A DNA stretch of 64,000 nucleotides from an uncultured Bacteroidales bacterium (GCA_900539915.1 UQDU01000007.1:8061-72060); one strand, 5' to 3'. Positions 37,898 to 46,914 are shown, counted from the stretch's first letter. Numbers and translations are program-made. The notes: generated by a model not told the origin, from the letters alone.

Positions 37898-40800
37898 ATG
37901 CGTACTCCGTGTAGACATCCCGTTATCGCCGCCATGGCTGTCATCGCCGTGACGGGCATCGTCGCGCTCCTGTCGGGATGCTCCCTTAAGAAAAACACGG
38001 CGGCCACGCGCCACTACATGGCGTTTATCACGCGCTACAATGTCTATTACAACGGTGACGAGCACTATAAATACACCCTCCACGAGCAGGAGACGTCATA
38101 TAAGGATGACCTCTCGCGCACGCTCTACCTCTCGCCCATAGAGGCCAAGGCCGACCCCAAGGCTCCGCAGCCCTCGGGCAGCTTCCAGCGGAGCATCGAC
38201 AAGGCTGCCAAGGCCATACAGATACGCTCCATCAAGCGCAAGCCCAAGAAGCAGCCCGGCAAGTCATATGACGAGGCTTACAAGGAGTGGATGCGCCGCT
38301 CGGAGTACAACCCCTTCCTCCACAATGCGTGGATGCTGATGGGGCGTTCGCAGTATCACAACGGCGATTTCACCGGCGCGGCTGCGACTTTCTACTACAT
38401 ATCCAAAAACTTCCGCTGGCTCCCCGATGTGGTCACCGAGGCGAAGCTGTGGCAGGCACGTGCCTACCTCGCCGACGACTGGACCTACGAGGCCGACATG
38501 ATTATCTCGCGCATCAAGCCGGAGCAGCTTGTCACCAAGACGCTCCGCCGCCTCTATGCCTTCGACTATGCCGACCTCTATATCCGCACAGGCCGCTACG
38601 CTGAGGCGGTGCCCCACCTGCAGACGCTCATCTCCCTGAGCGATGCCCACCAGCGCATGCGCCTCAACTATCTCTTGGGGCAGCTACTGACGCGCCTCGA
38701 CCGCCGCGAGGAGGCCTACAAGGCTTTCGGGCGTGCCGGCCGCTCGGCTTCGGCTGACTATGCCATGCAGTTCAACTCTCGCATACGCCAGAGCGAGGTG
38801 TATCAGGGCGACAACATAGCCCCCGAGGTCAAGGCCCTGCGGCGCATGGTGCGCTACGACCGCAATGCCGAGTATCTCGACCAGGTGTATTACGCCATAG
38901 GCAACCTCTACCTGAGCCGCCGCGACACCACGGAGGCGATAGCCAACTACCGCCTCGCCGTCAGCAAGAGCACGCGCTCGGGCTATGACAAGGCTCTGGC
39001 AAATCTGGCTCTGGGCAACCTCTACTTCGACCTACACCGCTATGACCTGGCGCAGCCCTGCATAGCCGAGGCAGTGCCGCAGCTCCCCGAGGATTTCCCG
39101 GGACTTGACTCCATACGCATGCGCAGCGATGTGCTCGACGAGCTGTCGACCTACGCCCAGAACGTCCACCTCCAGGACTCCCTGCTGGCTCTCGCCGCCC
39201 TCAGCCCCGAGGAGCAGAGGGCGGTGTGTGAGCGCATGGCCCGCGAGTATGCGGACCGCCAGAAGGAGGAGGAGCAGCGCATACAGCGCGAGGCGCAGCG
39301 TGCCGAGCAGGAGGCCAACCAGCCCGTGGTGGCCCCCGACGACAATGTGGCCAACATACAGCGCATCAACACCGACGATTCGTGGTACTTCTACAATCCC
39401 ACCTCGGTGGCGCAGGGCAAGAAGCAGTTCCAGCGTCTGTGGGGTGCGCGCCGCAACGAGGACAACTGGCGACGCCGCAACAAGAGCGACTTCTCCATGT
39501 CGGACTTCGACCGCCCCGACGGCGAAGATGATGATAACGCAGAAGATGGGATGAACCCCGGTGAATCCGCTCCCGATGGCGAGGGCAATGACGAAACCGG
39601 CTCTGACGCTCTCCCCCTCACCGACGACCCCACCAACGCCGAATACTACCTCAAGGACATACCGCAGACCGACCTCGAGAAGGCTCAGGCTGCCGACATA
39701 GTCCAGGAAGGACTCTATAACATGGGTCTCATACTCAAGGACAAACTCGGCGACTCACACGCGGCCATGGAGGAGTTTGACGACCTGATGAAGCGTTTCC
39801 CCGACAATATATACCGCCTTGACGTCTACTACAACATCTACCTGATGATGGTACATGACGGCGACATGGCCGCTGCCGAGCGTTACCGCCAGCGCATCCT
39901 CGCGGAGTTTCCCGAGAGCCAGCTCGGCCAGGCGATGCGTAACCCCGACTATCTGGAGAATCTAAAGGCTATGGATGCGCGTCAGGAGCAGCTCTATGAG
40001 CAGACATGGCAAGCCTATCTTGACAACCGCAACGGCGAGGTGCAGGAGGCCTGCCGCACCATGCAGCGCGACTTCCCGTTGAGCAAGATCATGCCCAAGT
40101 TCATGTTTCTGGACGCTCTGACCTATGTCACGGAAAACAAGCCGGAGGAATTTACGGCGCGTCTGCGCGAACTGCTTGAAAAGTACCCCGACACCGACCT
40201 GACCCCCATGGCGAGTGCCTATCTCAAGGGTATGGCATCGGGGCGCAAGCTCCATCAGGCGGCTACCAACGTGCGCGGCATGCTCTGGAACACGCGCCTG
40301 ATTTCTACCGGCGACACCACCACCGTCGACCTTGACGCGCCTCTCAAGGTGACCCTTGACCCCTCCGCGCCGCAGCTGATGGTGTATCTTTATCCGCTTG
40401 ACCGCGTGAATCCGGCGGCTCTGCTCTACGAGGTGGCGCGATTCAACTTCTCCACCTTCGCGGTGCGTGACTACGACCTGGAGCAGATGACATTCGGGCC
40501 GCTCGGGGTGACCATAGTCAAGGGTTTCGCCAATGCGCGTGACCTCGAGCGTTACCGCGCCGCCATGGAGCGGTCACGGTTCCGTCTGCCGCAGTCAGTG
40601 CGTCCCGTGGTCATCAGCGAGGCCAACTTTGACACCCTCCTCAAGGAGGGACGCTCCTTTGAGGAGTATTTCGCTGCCGTAGGCGAGCAAGCCATCGACT
40701 TCACCCATGAAGCCGTCCTCCCCTCCGCCTCAGATTACCCCTCCGCCCCCGAGATGTACGATGCCTACACCCCCAAGGAGCCGATAGCGACCACCCCCGG

Positions 40801-41275
40801 GACCGCTCCCGAACCCGTTCCCGGGACAGCCACCCAACCTGTAGGGACGCACCCCGGTGCGTCCGCCCCCGAGCAGCAAGGAGCGACCCCCACGGAACCA
40901 CAAACCCCCGAAACCGCCCAGGAAGCATTCGAACGCATCTTTGACGCCATCCCCCTGACACCGCCCTCCCCAAAAGCAGAGCCGACCCCTGTAGGGACGC
41001 ACCCCGGTGCGTCCGCTCCCGTCCAGGAGATGCCCGAGCCGACCCCCGAAGCAGAGCCACCGCTGGCTCCCAAAACAAAGGAGCCGACCCCCGAGGAGCT
41101 CCCGACCCCTGACACGCATACTCCGCAATCACTCCCGACCATCTTCGACGAGGACCCGGATTATTCCGAGCCCGTAGCCCCGGGCTTCCTCCCCACGCGC
41201 CCAGGAGTCAAGGTCCCGATAGCCGTCCCTGACATCCCCGAAGGCACCGAAGGTGACGACGAAGAGGAATACTGA
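37898..41275 (+). CDS. porW: SprE/PorW type IX secretion lipoprotein
   Basis: A 1125-residue lipoprotein; the lipobox ALLSGC is near residue 28. The mature start SLKKNTAATRHYMAFITRYNVYYNG is typical of SprE/PorW, the periplasmic TPR lipoprotein linking the PorLM motor with the outer-membrane ring in type IX secretion. Many TPR-like helix pairs span residues 130-430 and 590-800. A charged linker (DGEDDDNAEDG) lies between. The last ~170 residues are Pro/Thr/Glu-rich. The peptide PVGTHPGASAP occurs twice in that tail, exactly 50 codons apart, each encoded by an inserted palindrome. MITE-like copies flank the gene on both sides. The giant cargo-like gene lies upstream. Confidence 0.85.
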   Translation: MRTPCRHPVIAAMAVIAVTGIVALLSGCSLKKNTAATRHYMAFITRYNVYYNGDEHYKYTLHEQETSYKDDLSRTLYLSPIEAKADPKAPQPSGSFQRSIDKAAKAIQIRSIKRKPKKQPGKSYDEAYKEWMRRSEYNPFLHNAWMLMGRSQYHNGDFTGAAATFYYISKNFRWLPDVVTEAKLWQARAYLADDWTYEADMIISRIKPEQLVTKTLRRLYAFDYADLYIRTGRYAEAVPHLQTLISLSDAHQRMRLNYLLGQLLTRLDRREEAYKAFGRAGRSASADYAMQFNSRIRQSEVYQGDNIAPEVKALRRMVRYDRNAEYLDQVYYAIGNLYLSRRDTTEAIANYRLAVSKSTRSGYDKALANLALGNLYFDLHRYDLAQPCIAEAVPQLPEDFPGLDSIRMRSDVLDELSTYAQNVHLQDSLLALAALSPEEQRAVCERMAREYADRQKEEEQRIQREAQRAEQEANQPVVAPDDNVANIQRINTDDSWYFYNPTSVAQGKKQFQRLWGARRNEDNWRRRNKSDFSMSDFDRPDGEDDDNAEDGMNPGESAPDGEGNDETGSDALPLTDDPTNAEYYLKDIPQTDLEKAQAADIVQEGLYNMGLILKDKLGDSHAAMEEFDDLMKRFPDNIYRLDVYYNIYLMMVHDGDMAAAERYRQRILAEFPESQLGQAMRNPDYLENLKAMDARQEQLYEQTWQAYLDNRNGEVQEACRTMQRDFPLSKIMPKFMFLDALTYVTENKPEEFTARLRELLEKYPDTDLTPMASAYLKGMASGRKLHQAATNVRGMLWNTRLISTGDTTTVDLDAPLKVTLDPSAPQLMVYLYPLDRVNPAALLYEVARFNFSTFAVRDYDLEQMTFGPLGVTIVKGFANARDLERYRAAMERSRFRLPQSVRPVVISEANFDTLLKEGRSFEEYFAAVGEQAIDFTHEAVLPSASDYPSAPEMYDAYTPKEPIATTPGTAPEPVPGTATQPVGTHPGASAPEQQGATPTEPQTPETAQEAFERIFDAIPLTPPSPKAEPTPVGTHPGASAPVQEMPEPTPEAEPPLAPKTKEPTPEELPTPDTHTPQSLPTIFDEDPDYSEPVAPGFLPTRPGVKVPIAVPDIPEGTEGDDEEEY
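40840..40864. repeat. GGACGCACC palindrome inside porW, copy 1
   Basis: TGTAGGGACGCACC followed by CCGGTGCGTCC forms a perfect hairpin. In porW's frame it encodes PVGTHPGASAP. It resembles the intergenic TAGGGACATGCC palindromes. Confidence 0.7.
40990..41014. repeat. GGACGCACC palindrome inside porW, copy 2
   Basis: Identical to copy 1 and in the same frame, 150 bp downstream. Encodes the same VGTHPGASAP peptide. Confidence 0.7.
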
Positions 41276-41284
41276 GATACAATT

Positions 41285-41366
41285 TCGTATAAATCGTATA
41301 AGTCGGATAAGTCTTATAAATCTTATAAGAAATTATACGACTTATAAGAATTATAAGACTTATCCG
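41285..41366. repeat. CTTATAAG palindrome array, copy d
   Basis: About eight TATAAG/TATACG units over 82 bp directly after porW. The longest array in the window; the ends read GTCGGATAAG and CTTATCCGAC, which are inverted. Confidence 0.75.
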
Positions 41367-41375
41367 ACCTGTCCC

Positions 41376-41588
41376 AATGTCACTAACTTAATCAGTCGTT
41401 AATGCTTGACTGGGGTTCTTATGTAGTAGGGACATGCCATGGCATGTCGCCTAAAGTCATGCTAATGAGAGTGTTGCGTCAGCAGACATGCCATGGCATG
41501 TCCCTACTACGATGTATGCATTCCTTAAGTGAACAGCATTGTGGCATGTCCCTACTACGATGTGTACATTCCTTATGTTAGTGACATT
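41376..41588. mobile_element. MITE-like element, copy 2
   Basis: Begins AATGTCACTAACTTAA and ends TATGTTAGTGACATT. Two full palindromes and one half palindrome GGACATGCC/GGCATGTCC lie inside. The 9-bp CGACCTGTC occurs on both sides (41365-41373, 41590-41598). The right part repeats CATGTCCCTACTACGATGT twice. No gene is inside; the gap 41276-41614 holds only this and array d. Confidence 0.65.
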
Positions 41589-41614
41589 GCGACCTGTCGC
41601 TGCCCTCAAGCCAG

Positions 41615-43525
41615 TCAGCCGAGCTTGTCAAGCTCGGCAAGCCACAGGCGCGAGCTGGCATCGGAGGGCATGCGCCAGTCGCCGCGTGGCGAGAGGCACA
41701 CGCTGCCCACCTTGGGGCCGTCGGGCAGGCATGACCGCTTGAACTGTTGCGCAAAGAAGCGGCGGTAGAATGTGCGGAGCCACTTCAGTATCGTAGCCGG
41801 GTCATGTTTGCCGTCAAATGCCAGGCAAGCCATGGCGTATATGCGGCGCGGACTGTGGCCGTAGCGCAGCATGTTGTAGAGATAGAAATCGTGGAGCTCG
41901 TAGGGACCTACGAGGTCTTCGGTCTTCTGGGCGATGTCGCCGTGTTCGTCGGCAGGGATTAGTTCGGGACTGATCGGGGTGTCGATGATGTCGAGCAGAG
42001 CGTCGCGCACCGCCTTGCAGTCGGTCGTGTCGGCCACCTGCCGCACCAGCCGGCTCACGAGCGTCTTGGGCACACCGGCGTTGACACCGTACATCGACAT
42101 GTGGTCGCCGTTGTAGGTGGCCCAGCCGAGAGCCAGTTCCGAGAGGTCGCCCGTGCCGAGCACTATCGCCCCCTCGCGGTTGGCTATGTCCATCAGCAGC
42201 TGCGTGCGTTCGCGGGCCTGGGAATTTTCGTAAGTGACATCGTGGACCTGCGGGTCGTGGCCTATGTCGGCGAAGTGCTGCATCACCGCCGGGACTATCG
42301 ACACCTCACGGGAGGTCACACCAAGCTGCTCCATCAGCGTCAGGGCGTTGGTATGGGTGCGCCCCGTGGTGCCGAATCCGGGCATAGTGACCCCGATGAT
42401 GCCTTTGCGGTCAAGGCCGAGGCGGTCAAAAGTCCTGACAGCCACCAACAGCGCCAGAGTGCTGTCAAGTCCGCCGCTGATGCCCACCACGAGCCTGGTG
42501 CCGTGGATGAAGCTCAGGCGGCGCGCCAGGCCGGCGGTCTGTATGTTGAGTATCTCCTCGCACCGCTCCGCGCCATGCTCGTCATCGGCCGGCAGGAAGG
42601 GGTAGGGGTTGACCGGGCGGAAGCGCGGAGTGAAGCCGCAGTCGTCATCTACGGCGTCACACGGCGACAGGGAACCTGTCTCTGTGACCTTTATGCCTTC
42701 AAGCTCGCGCTCGGCGCAGTCGCCGAAGGTGGTGTAGTGCAGACGGTCGTGGCGCAGCGCGGCGATGTCGATGTCGGCTATCACCAGCTGCTCGTCGGTG
42801 GTCCACCGCTGTTTCTCGGCGATGACATGGCCGTTTTCGGCCACTATGCCCTTGCCGTCAAACACCAGGTCGGTCGATGATTCGCCGAATCCGGCACTGG
42901 TGTAGACGTAGCCGCACAGGCAGCGCGATGACTGCTGGGTGACGAGTGAGCGCAGGTAGCCGTATTTGCCTATCACATCGTCGCTTGCCGAGAGATTGAA
43001 TATCACCTCGGCCCCGGCCATGGCGAGGCGTGTCGACGGGGGCACGGGAGCCCACAGGTCTTCGCATATCTCTATGCCGATTTTTACGCCGTTGACGCTG
43101 AAGAGGGTTATCGTGTCGCACGGTTTGGCCGGACGCCACCAGCGGCGTTCGTAGAACTCGTTGTAGTTGGGCACGTAGGTCTTGCGCACCTCCGTCATGC
43201 CGAGGCGCGTGATGAGCGCGGCGCAGTTATACATCTCGCCGCCGTCGATACGCGGATAGCCCACGATTATGGACGTGTCGCCCCATGTGGCAGCCTCCGC
43301 CATCAGGCGGTGCAGACCGTCCATGGCGGCCTGTATGAGAGTCGAGTCGTGGAAAAGGTCGGCACATGTATATCCCGTGATGCACATCTCGGGGAATACC
43401 GCCACCTCCACCCCTTCGGCAGCGAGGCGCGGTATGAAACTGAGTATCGCATTGACGTTGGCATCGACATCGCCCACCTCCACCGGGGGCACCACCGCAG
43501 CCACGCGGAAATATCCGTTTTTCAT
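41615..43525 (-). CDS. nadE: Glutamine-dependent NAD+ synthetase
   Basis: A 636-residue cytosolic two-domain enzyme, the last step of NAD synthesis. The N-terminal nitrilase-fold amidase frees ammonia from glutamine: Glu in VFPEMCITGY, Lys in VRKTYVPNYNEFYE, Cys in GIEICEDLW. The C-terminal synthetase has the ATP loop VVGISGGLDSTLALL and GVTMPGFGTT, and a LGTGDLSELALGWATYNGDHM motif. The length is as expected for the glutamine-dependent form. The next gene upstream ends about 60 bases away with a GGACATGC palindrome between. Confidence 0.96.
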   Translation of the reverse strand: MKNGYFRVAAVVPPVEVGDVDANVNAILSFIPRLAAEGVEVAVFPEMCITGYTCADLFHDSTLIQAAMDGLHRLMAEAATWGDTSIIVGYPRIDGGEMYNCAALITRLGMTEVRKTYVPNYNEFYERRWWRPAKPCDTITLFSVNGVKIGIEICEDLWAPVPPSTRLAMAGAEVIFNLSASDDVIGKYGYLRSLVTQQSSRCLCGYVYTSAGFGESSTDLVFDGKGIVAENGHVIAEKQRWTTDEQLVIADIDIAALRHDRLHYTTFGDCAERELEGIKVTETGSLSPCDAVDDDCGFTPRFRPVNPYPFLPADDEHGAERCEEILNIQTAGLARRLSFIHGTRLVVGISGGLDSTLALLVAVRTFDRLGLDRKGIIGVTMPGFGTTGRTHTNALTLMEQLGVTSREVSIVPAVMQHFADIGHDPQVHDVTYENSQARERTQLLMDIANREGAIVLGTGDLSELALGWATYNGDHMSMYGVNAGVPKTLVSRLVRQVADTTDCKAVRDALLDIIDTPISPELIPADEHGDIAQKTEDLVGPYELHDFYLYNMLRYGHSPRRIYAMACLAFDGKHDPATILKWLRTFYRRFFAQQFKRSCLPDGPKVGSVCLSPRGDWRMPSDASSRLWLAELDKLG

Positions 43526-43555
43526 AATCGTAAGAGGGTTTTATAGGGTGTGGGG

Positions 43556-43575
43556 GGACATGCCTCGGCATGTCC
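43556..43575. repeat. GGACATGCCTCGGCATGTCC palindrome
   Basis: A single hairpin of the same class as those in the MITE-like elements, between nadE and the glycosyltransferase gene. Confidence 0.6.
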
Positions 43576-43583
43576 GCGAGGGG

Positions 43584-44597
43584 TCAGTCGAGTTTGCTGA
43601 ACTCCCTGACTCCGTGTAGATAATAGTCGGTGAGTATGTTGCGCCGTCCCCACGGCAGCGAGGACAGCAGATTAGTCTCGGGGGACTTCACATCGCGGTA
43701 ATGCTCACGTGCCATGCGGCGGAAATCGCGGTGCGCCCCGATGATGGCCGAGGCATTGCGGAAATCGAGTGTGAGCATGAATTTTGCCCAGGCGAGTGTG
43801 TCAAGCAGACGGCGGCGCAGCAGGAAACCGCGTCGCTCGCGTCGCGGCAGATTCTTGTAGAGCATCAGCAGCGAATTGCGGAAATTGAGGTAGGTCTTGC
43901 GTGGCGATGATGCCGGCAGACTCCCTCCGCCGAGATGGTAGACGGTGGCCTGCGGCACGGCGGCAATGGCGTAGCCCATAGATTTCAACCGCCAGCAGAG
44001 GTCTATCTCCTCCATGTGGGCGAAGAAACGGCCATCCAGGCCTCCGGCATCGAGAAATGCCTGGGTCCTGACCATCAGGGCCGCCCCCGTGGCCCAGAAA
44101 ATCTCCATGACGGAGTCATACTGGCCGTGGTCGGTCTCCACGGTGTCAAAGATGCGTCCGCGGCAGTAGGGGTAGCCGTTGCGGTCAAGGAAGCCACCGG
44201 CTGCGCCGGCATACTCGAATTTCGTCGGGTCGGCCACGCTCAGTATCTTGGGCTGCACCGCCGCTAAGTGGGGATGCGTCTCCATGTAGCGGTAGAGAGG
44301 GGTCAGCCAGTCGTCCTTGACCTCGACATCGCTGTTGAGGAGCACCGTGTATCGGCTTCCGGCGCGGCGTATGGCCTCGTTGTAGCCCTCGGCATATCCG
44401 AGATTGCGGTCAAAGCGGAGCACCCTGACCGACGGGAACTCCTCGGCGAGCACTTCGAGCGAGTCGTCGGTGCTGCCGTTGTCGGCCACGATGATGTCGG
44501 CTGTCTCCGCCGGAGTGTGGCGCACCACGCTCGGCAGATAGCGGCGCAGCAGCTCGGAGCCGTTCCAGTTGAGTATTATGACTGCTACAGGTTTCAT
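43584..44597 (-). CDS. Family 2 glycosyltransferase (rhamnosyltransferase-like)
   Basis: About 337 residues, GT-A fold. VAVIILNWNGSELL opens the fold, VADNGSTDDS and LLNSDVEVKDD give the nucleotide-sugar and metal sites, and WATGAALMVRTQAFLDAGG is the WbbL/rhamnosyltransferase-type acceptor region. A basic C-terminus follows. The ATG at 44597 overlaps the stop of the acyltransferase gene as ATGA, which fixes this start over the longer frame to 44666. It is likely to build surface polysaccharide or LPS, given its neighbour. Confidence 0.87.
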   Translation of the reverse strand: MKPVAVIILNWNGSELLRRYLPSVVRHTPAETADIIVADNGSTDDSLEVLAEEFPSVRVLRFDRNLGYAEGYNEAIRRAGSRYTVLLNSDVEVKDDWLTPLYRYMETHPHLAAVQPKILSVADPTKFEYAGAAGGFLDRNGYPYCRGRIFDTVETDHGQYDSVMEIFWATGAALMVRTQAFLDAGGLDGRFFAHMEEIDLCWRLKSMGYAIAAVPQATVYHLGGGSLPASSPRKTYLNFRNSLLMLYKNLPRRERRGFLLRRRLLDTLAWAKFMLTLDFRNASAIIGAHRDFRRMAREHYRDVKSPETNLLSSLPWGRRNILTDYYLHGVREFSKLD

Positions 44598-45472
44598 TTC
44601 GTGTCGGTAGAGGTGGTAGAGGGTAGTGTGACCGGGAATTTCCAGCGGTTGTGGCTCCAGAGCCATCCGGCAGGGTCGCTCTCGATGGTGTGCTGGAGCA
44701 GGGCGGTGTATCGTTCGGTCAGTTCGCCGGGAGCGGTCAGCGAGGCATCGGCGGCCATGTCGACGATGCGGACGCGGTAGTGGCCGCGGCGTAGGCGCAC
44801 CATATCCATGTAGACCACGGCAGCCCCGAGACGGCGTGCGAGCTGTTCGGTGCCTGAAATCATGGCCGTGGGGTGGTTGAGCAGGGTGGTTATATGCCCC
44901 GGGTCGCCGTGGCTCGGCTTCTGGTCGCTCATAAATCCGGTGATTGAGGGCATCCCTTTGCTCCGCAGTCTGATGATGTCACGCATGACGGTGGCTTTCT
45001 TGAAGCTGTGGCTGCCGAAGCGGCTGCGCAGCCGCAGAAACAGGCGGTCGAAACGCTTGTTGCGCAGCGGACGGTAGACCTGCGCGAACACTACATCCGT
45101 GTCAAGCCGCTTGTCGGTCCATAGCGTGATTGACGGAGCCCACTCCCAGTTGGCGGTGTGGGCGAAGTAGGCTATTATGGTTTTTCCCTGATTGAAATAT
45201 TCGTTGACGCGGTCCAACCCTTCGAATATGACGCGTCGGCGCATCTCGCGGTCGCTGATGCCGAGGAGCTTCAGGGCCTCGACGAAATTGTCGGTGAAGT
45301 TGCGGTAAAACTGCCGCTCTATCCGCTTTATTTCCTTGGACGACTTGTCGGGGAAGGACTCTGTGAGGTTTTTGCGCACGAGCTTGCGGCGGTATCTGAC
45401 TATATGGTACACTATCGGGGCGAGCAGGTCGCTGACGCGGTAGAGGATACCGAGCGGAGGCATGAGAGTCAT
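44594..45472 (-). CDS. LpxL/HtrB-like lysophospholipid acyltransferase
   Basis: About 292 residues. The HTANWEW motif is the HX4E catalytic motif, and FMSDQKPSHG is the second conserved block. Family members add secondary acyl chains to lipid A at the inner membrane. The ATG at 45472 overlaps the mtaB stop (ATGA), fixing the start over the longer frame to 45499. It lies in an operon mtaB - this gene - glycosyltransferase. Confidence 0.9.
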   Translation of the reverse strand: MTLMPPLGILYRVSDLLAPIVYHIVRYRRKLVRKNLTESFPDKSSKEIKRIERQFYRNFTDNFVEALKLLGISDREMRRRVIFEGLDRVNEYFNQGKTIIAYFAHTANWEWAPSITLWTDKRLDTDVVFAQVYRPLRNKRFDRLFLRLRSRFGSHSFKKATVMRDIIRLRSKGMPSITGFMSDQKPSHGDPGHITTLLNHPTAMISGTEQLARRLGAAVVYMDMVRLRRGHYRVRIVDMAADASLTAPGELTERYTALLQHTIESDPAGWLWSHNRWKFPVTLPSTTSTDTK

Positions 45473-46797
45473 CGCGACACCTCCCCTCTGATGATGCACT
45501 CGCCGTCGTCCATACCCTCGATGGATACAAGGCGCACCGGGACCACCGTGTTGGCCAGAGAGTCGTCACGGTCTATTTCCACACGCAGATAGTTGTCGGT
45601 CAGTCCGAGCATCTTGCCGTCGGGACGCGCATGCTCCACAAGCACCTGACGCACCGAGCCTATGAAGCGCGAAGCAAATCCGCGGAGCTTCTCCTCGCTC
45701 ATGCGGAGCATCACGGCAGCCCTGCGCTGCTTGTCGGCCTGGCTGACGGCTCCGCCCAGAGAGAGGGCGCGGGTGCCCGGACGCTCGCTGTAGGGGAAGA
45801 CGTGGAGCCGGGATATGTCAAGCCCCTCGATGAAGCTCCGCGACACCTCAAACTCAGCGTCGGTCTCGCCGCGTGCGCCCACGATAAGGTCCACGCCTAT
45901 GAAGGCGTCGGGCATCGCCTGACGTATGGCCCGCACCTTGTCGGCAAACAGGCTGCTGTCATAGTGGCGGCGCATCAGCTTGAGCACTGCGTCGGAACCG
46001 CACTGGAGCGGTGTGTGGAAGTGGGGCATGAACCGCTGCGAGTCCGCCACAAAACCTATGATTTCGTCGGTGAGCAGGTCCGGCTCGATGGATGATATGC
46101 GGTAACGCTCTATTCCGTCGACCTTGTCAAGCTCGCGGATGAGGTCTATCAGGCGGTCTGTGCGCCCTTTGCCGAAGTCGCCTATGTTGATGCCTGTCAG
46201 CACTATCTCCTTGCCCCCTTCGGCGGCCACTTTCGCCGCCTGGGCCACAAGGGAGTCGATAGAGCCCGAACGGCTGCGTCCCCTGGCCATGGGGATGGTG
46301 CAGTAGCTGCAATAGTAGTCGCAGCCGTCCTGTACCTTGAGGAAGTGGCGTGTGCGGTCGTCGGCGGAGCATGCCGGGACAAACTCGCGCAGCTCCTTTG
46401 ACGGCACGACCTCGTTGATGGCGGTATGCCCGGCATCCCACCGCTCTATGTATTCGGCGAGACGGGCCTTGGCATTGGTGCCGATTACTATGTCGACTCC
46501 GGGGATGGCTGCTACCTCTCCGGGCTTGAGCTGGGCGTAGCATCCGGTCACGAGGACTGTGGCATCGGGGTAGCGGCGCACCAGGCTGCGTATGGCCTGG
46601 CGGCACTTGCGGTCAGCCAGCTCGGTGACGCTGCATGTGTTGACTACGATGATGTCGGGGCGGTCGCCGTCGATGGCGCGTATGAAGCCCTTGTCCGCGA
46701 GCAGACGGCCCACGGAGCTTGTCTCGGCGAAATTGAGTTTGCACCCGAAGGTCTTGTACATGACCCTGCGTGTGCCGAATGTATTCTGGTCTATCAC
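45469..46797 (-). CDS. mtaB: tRNA ms2t6A methylthiotransferase MtaB
   Basis: About 442 residues. Makes 2-methylthio-N6-threonylcarbamoyladenosine at tRNA position 37. The N-terminal UPF0004 domain (KTFGCKLNFAETS, VVNTCSVTELADRKC, VTGCYAQLKP) holds one iron-sulfur cluster. The radical-SAM Cys triad is in GCDYYCSYC near residues 159-166. A C-terminal TRAM domain includes LTDNYLRVEID. The GTG at 46797 begins VIDQNTFG, matching relatives that begin MID. A TATATTTG box (46802-46809) ends only four bases earlier. The ATG at 46761 is the alternative. Confidence 0.92.
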   Translation of the reverse strand: MIDQNTFGTRRVMYKTFGCKLNFAETSSVGRLLADKGFIRAIDGDRPDIIVVNTCSVTELADRKCRQAIRSLVRRYPDATVLVTGCYAQLKPGEVAAIPGVDIVIGTNAKARLAEYIERWDAGHTAINEVVPSKELREFVPACSADDRTRHFLKVQDGCDYYCSYCTIPMARGRSRSGSIDSLVAQAAKVAAEGGKEIVLTGINIGDFGKGRTDRLIDLIRELDKVDGIERYRISSIEPDLLTDEIIGFVADSQRFMPHFHTPLQCGSDAVLKLMRRHYDSSLFADKVRAIRQAMPDAFIGVDLIVGARGETDAEFEVSRSFIEGLDISRLHVFPYSERPGTRALSLGGAVSQADKQRRAAVMLRMSEEKLRGFASRFIGSVRQVLVEHARPDGKMLGLTDNYLRVEIDRDDSLANTVVPVRLVSIEGMDDGECIIRGEVSR

Positions 46798-46801
46798 TGA
46801 T

Positions 46802-46809
46802 GCAAATAT
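46802..46809 (-). promoter_or_regulatory. Promoter box of mtaB
   Basis: Minus-strand TATATTTG. Used at this spacing it gives almost no leader for a GTG start at 46797, or about 37 nt for the ATG at 46761. Confidence 0.5.
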
Positions 46810-46814
46810 ACGCA

Positions 46815-46844
46815 ATAAGTCTTATAAGTTTATAAGTCTTATAA
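46815..46844. repeat. CTTATAAG palindrome array, copy e
   Basis: Three TATAAG palindromes in 30 bp, between the rpsA terminator and the mtaB promoter box. Confidence 0.7.
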
Positions 46845-46847
46845 TGC

Positions 46848-46889
46848 AAAAAGAGAGTCAGGGGCGACGCATGACGCGCCGCCCCTGAC
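46848..46889 (-). terminator. Terminator of rpsA
   Basis: A 10-bp stem GTCAGGGGCG with its complement (46857-46866 and 46880-46889). On the minus strand it runs into TCTCTTTTTGC. Confidence 0.8.
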
Positions 46890-46914
46890 AGGGTATGAAA
46901 TCTCTTGCGTAAGA

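Noticed and set aside
37519..41560. CRISPR array
   Set aside because: The repeats are palindromic and unevenly spaced, with no unique spacers of constant length and no cas genes.
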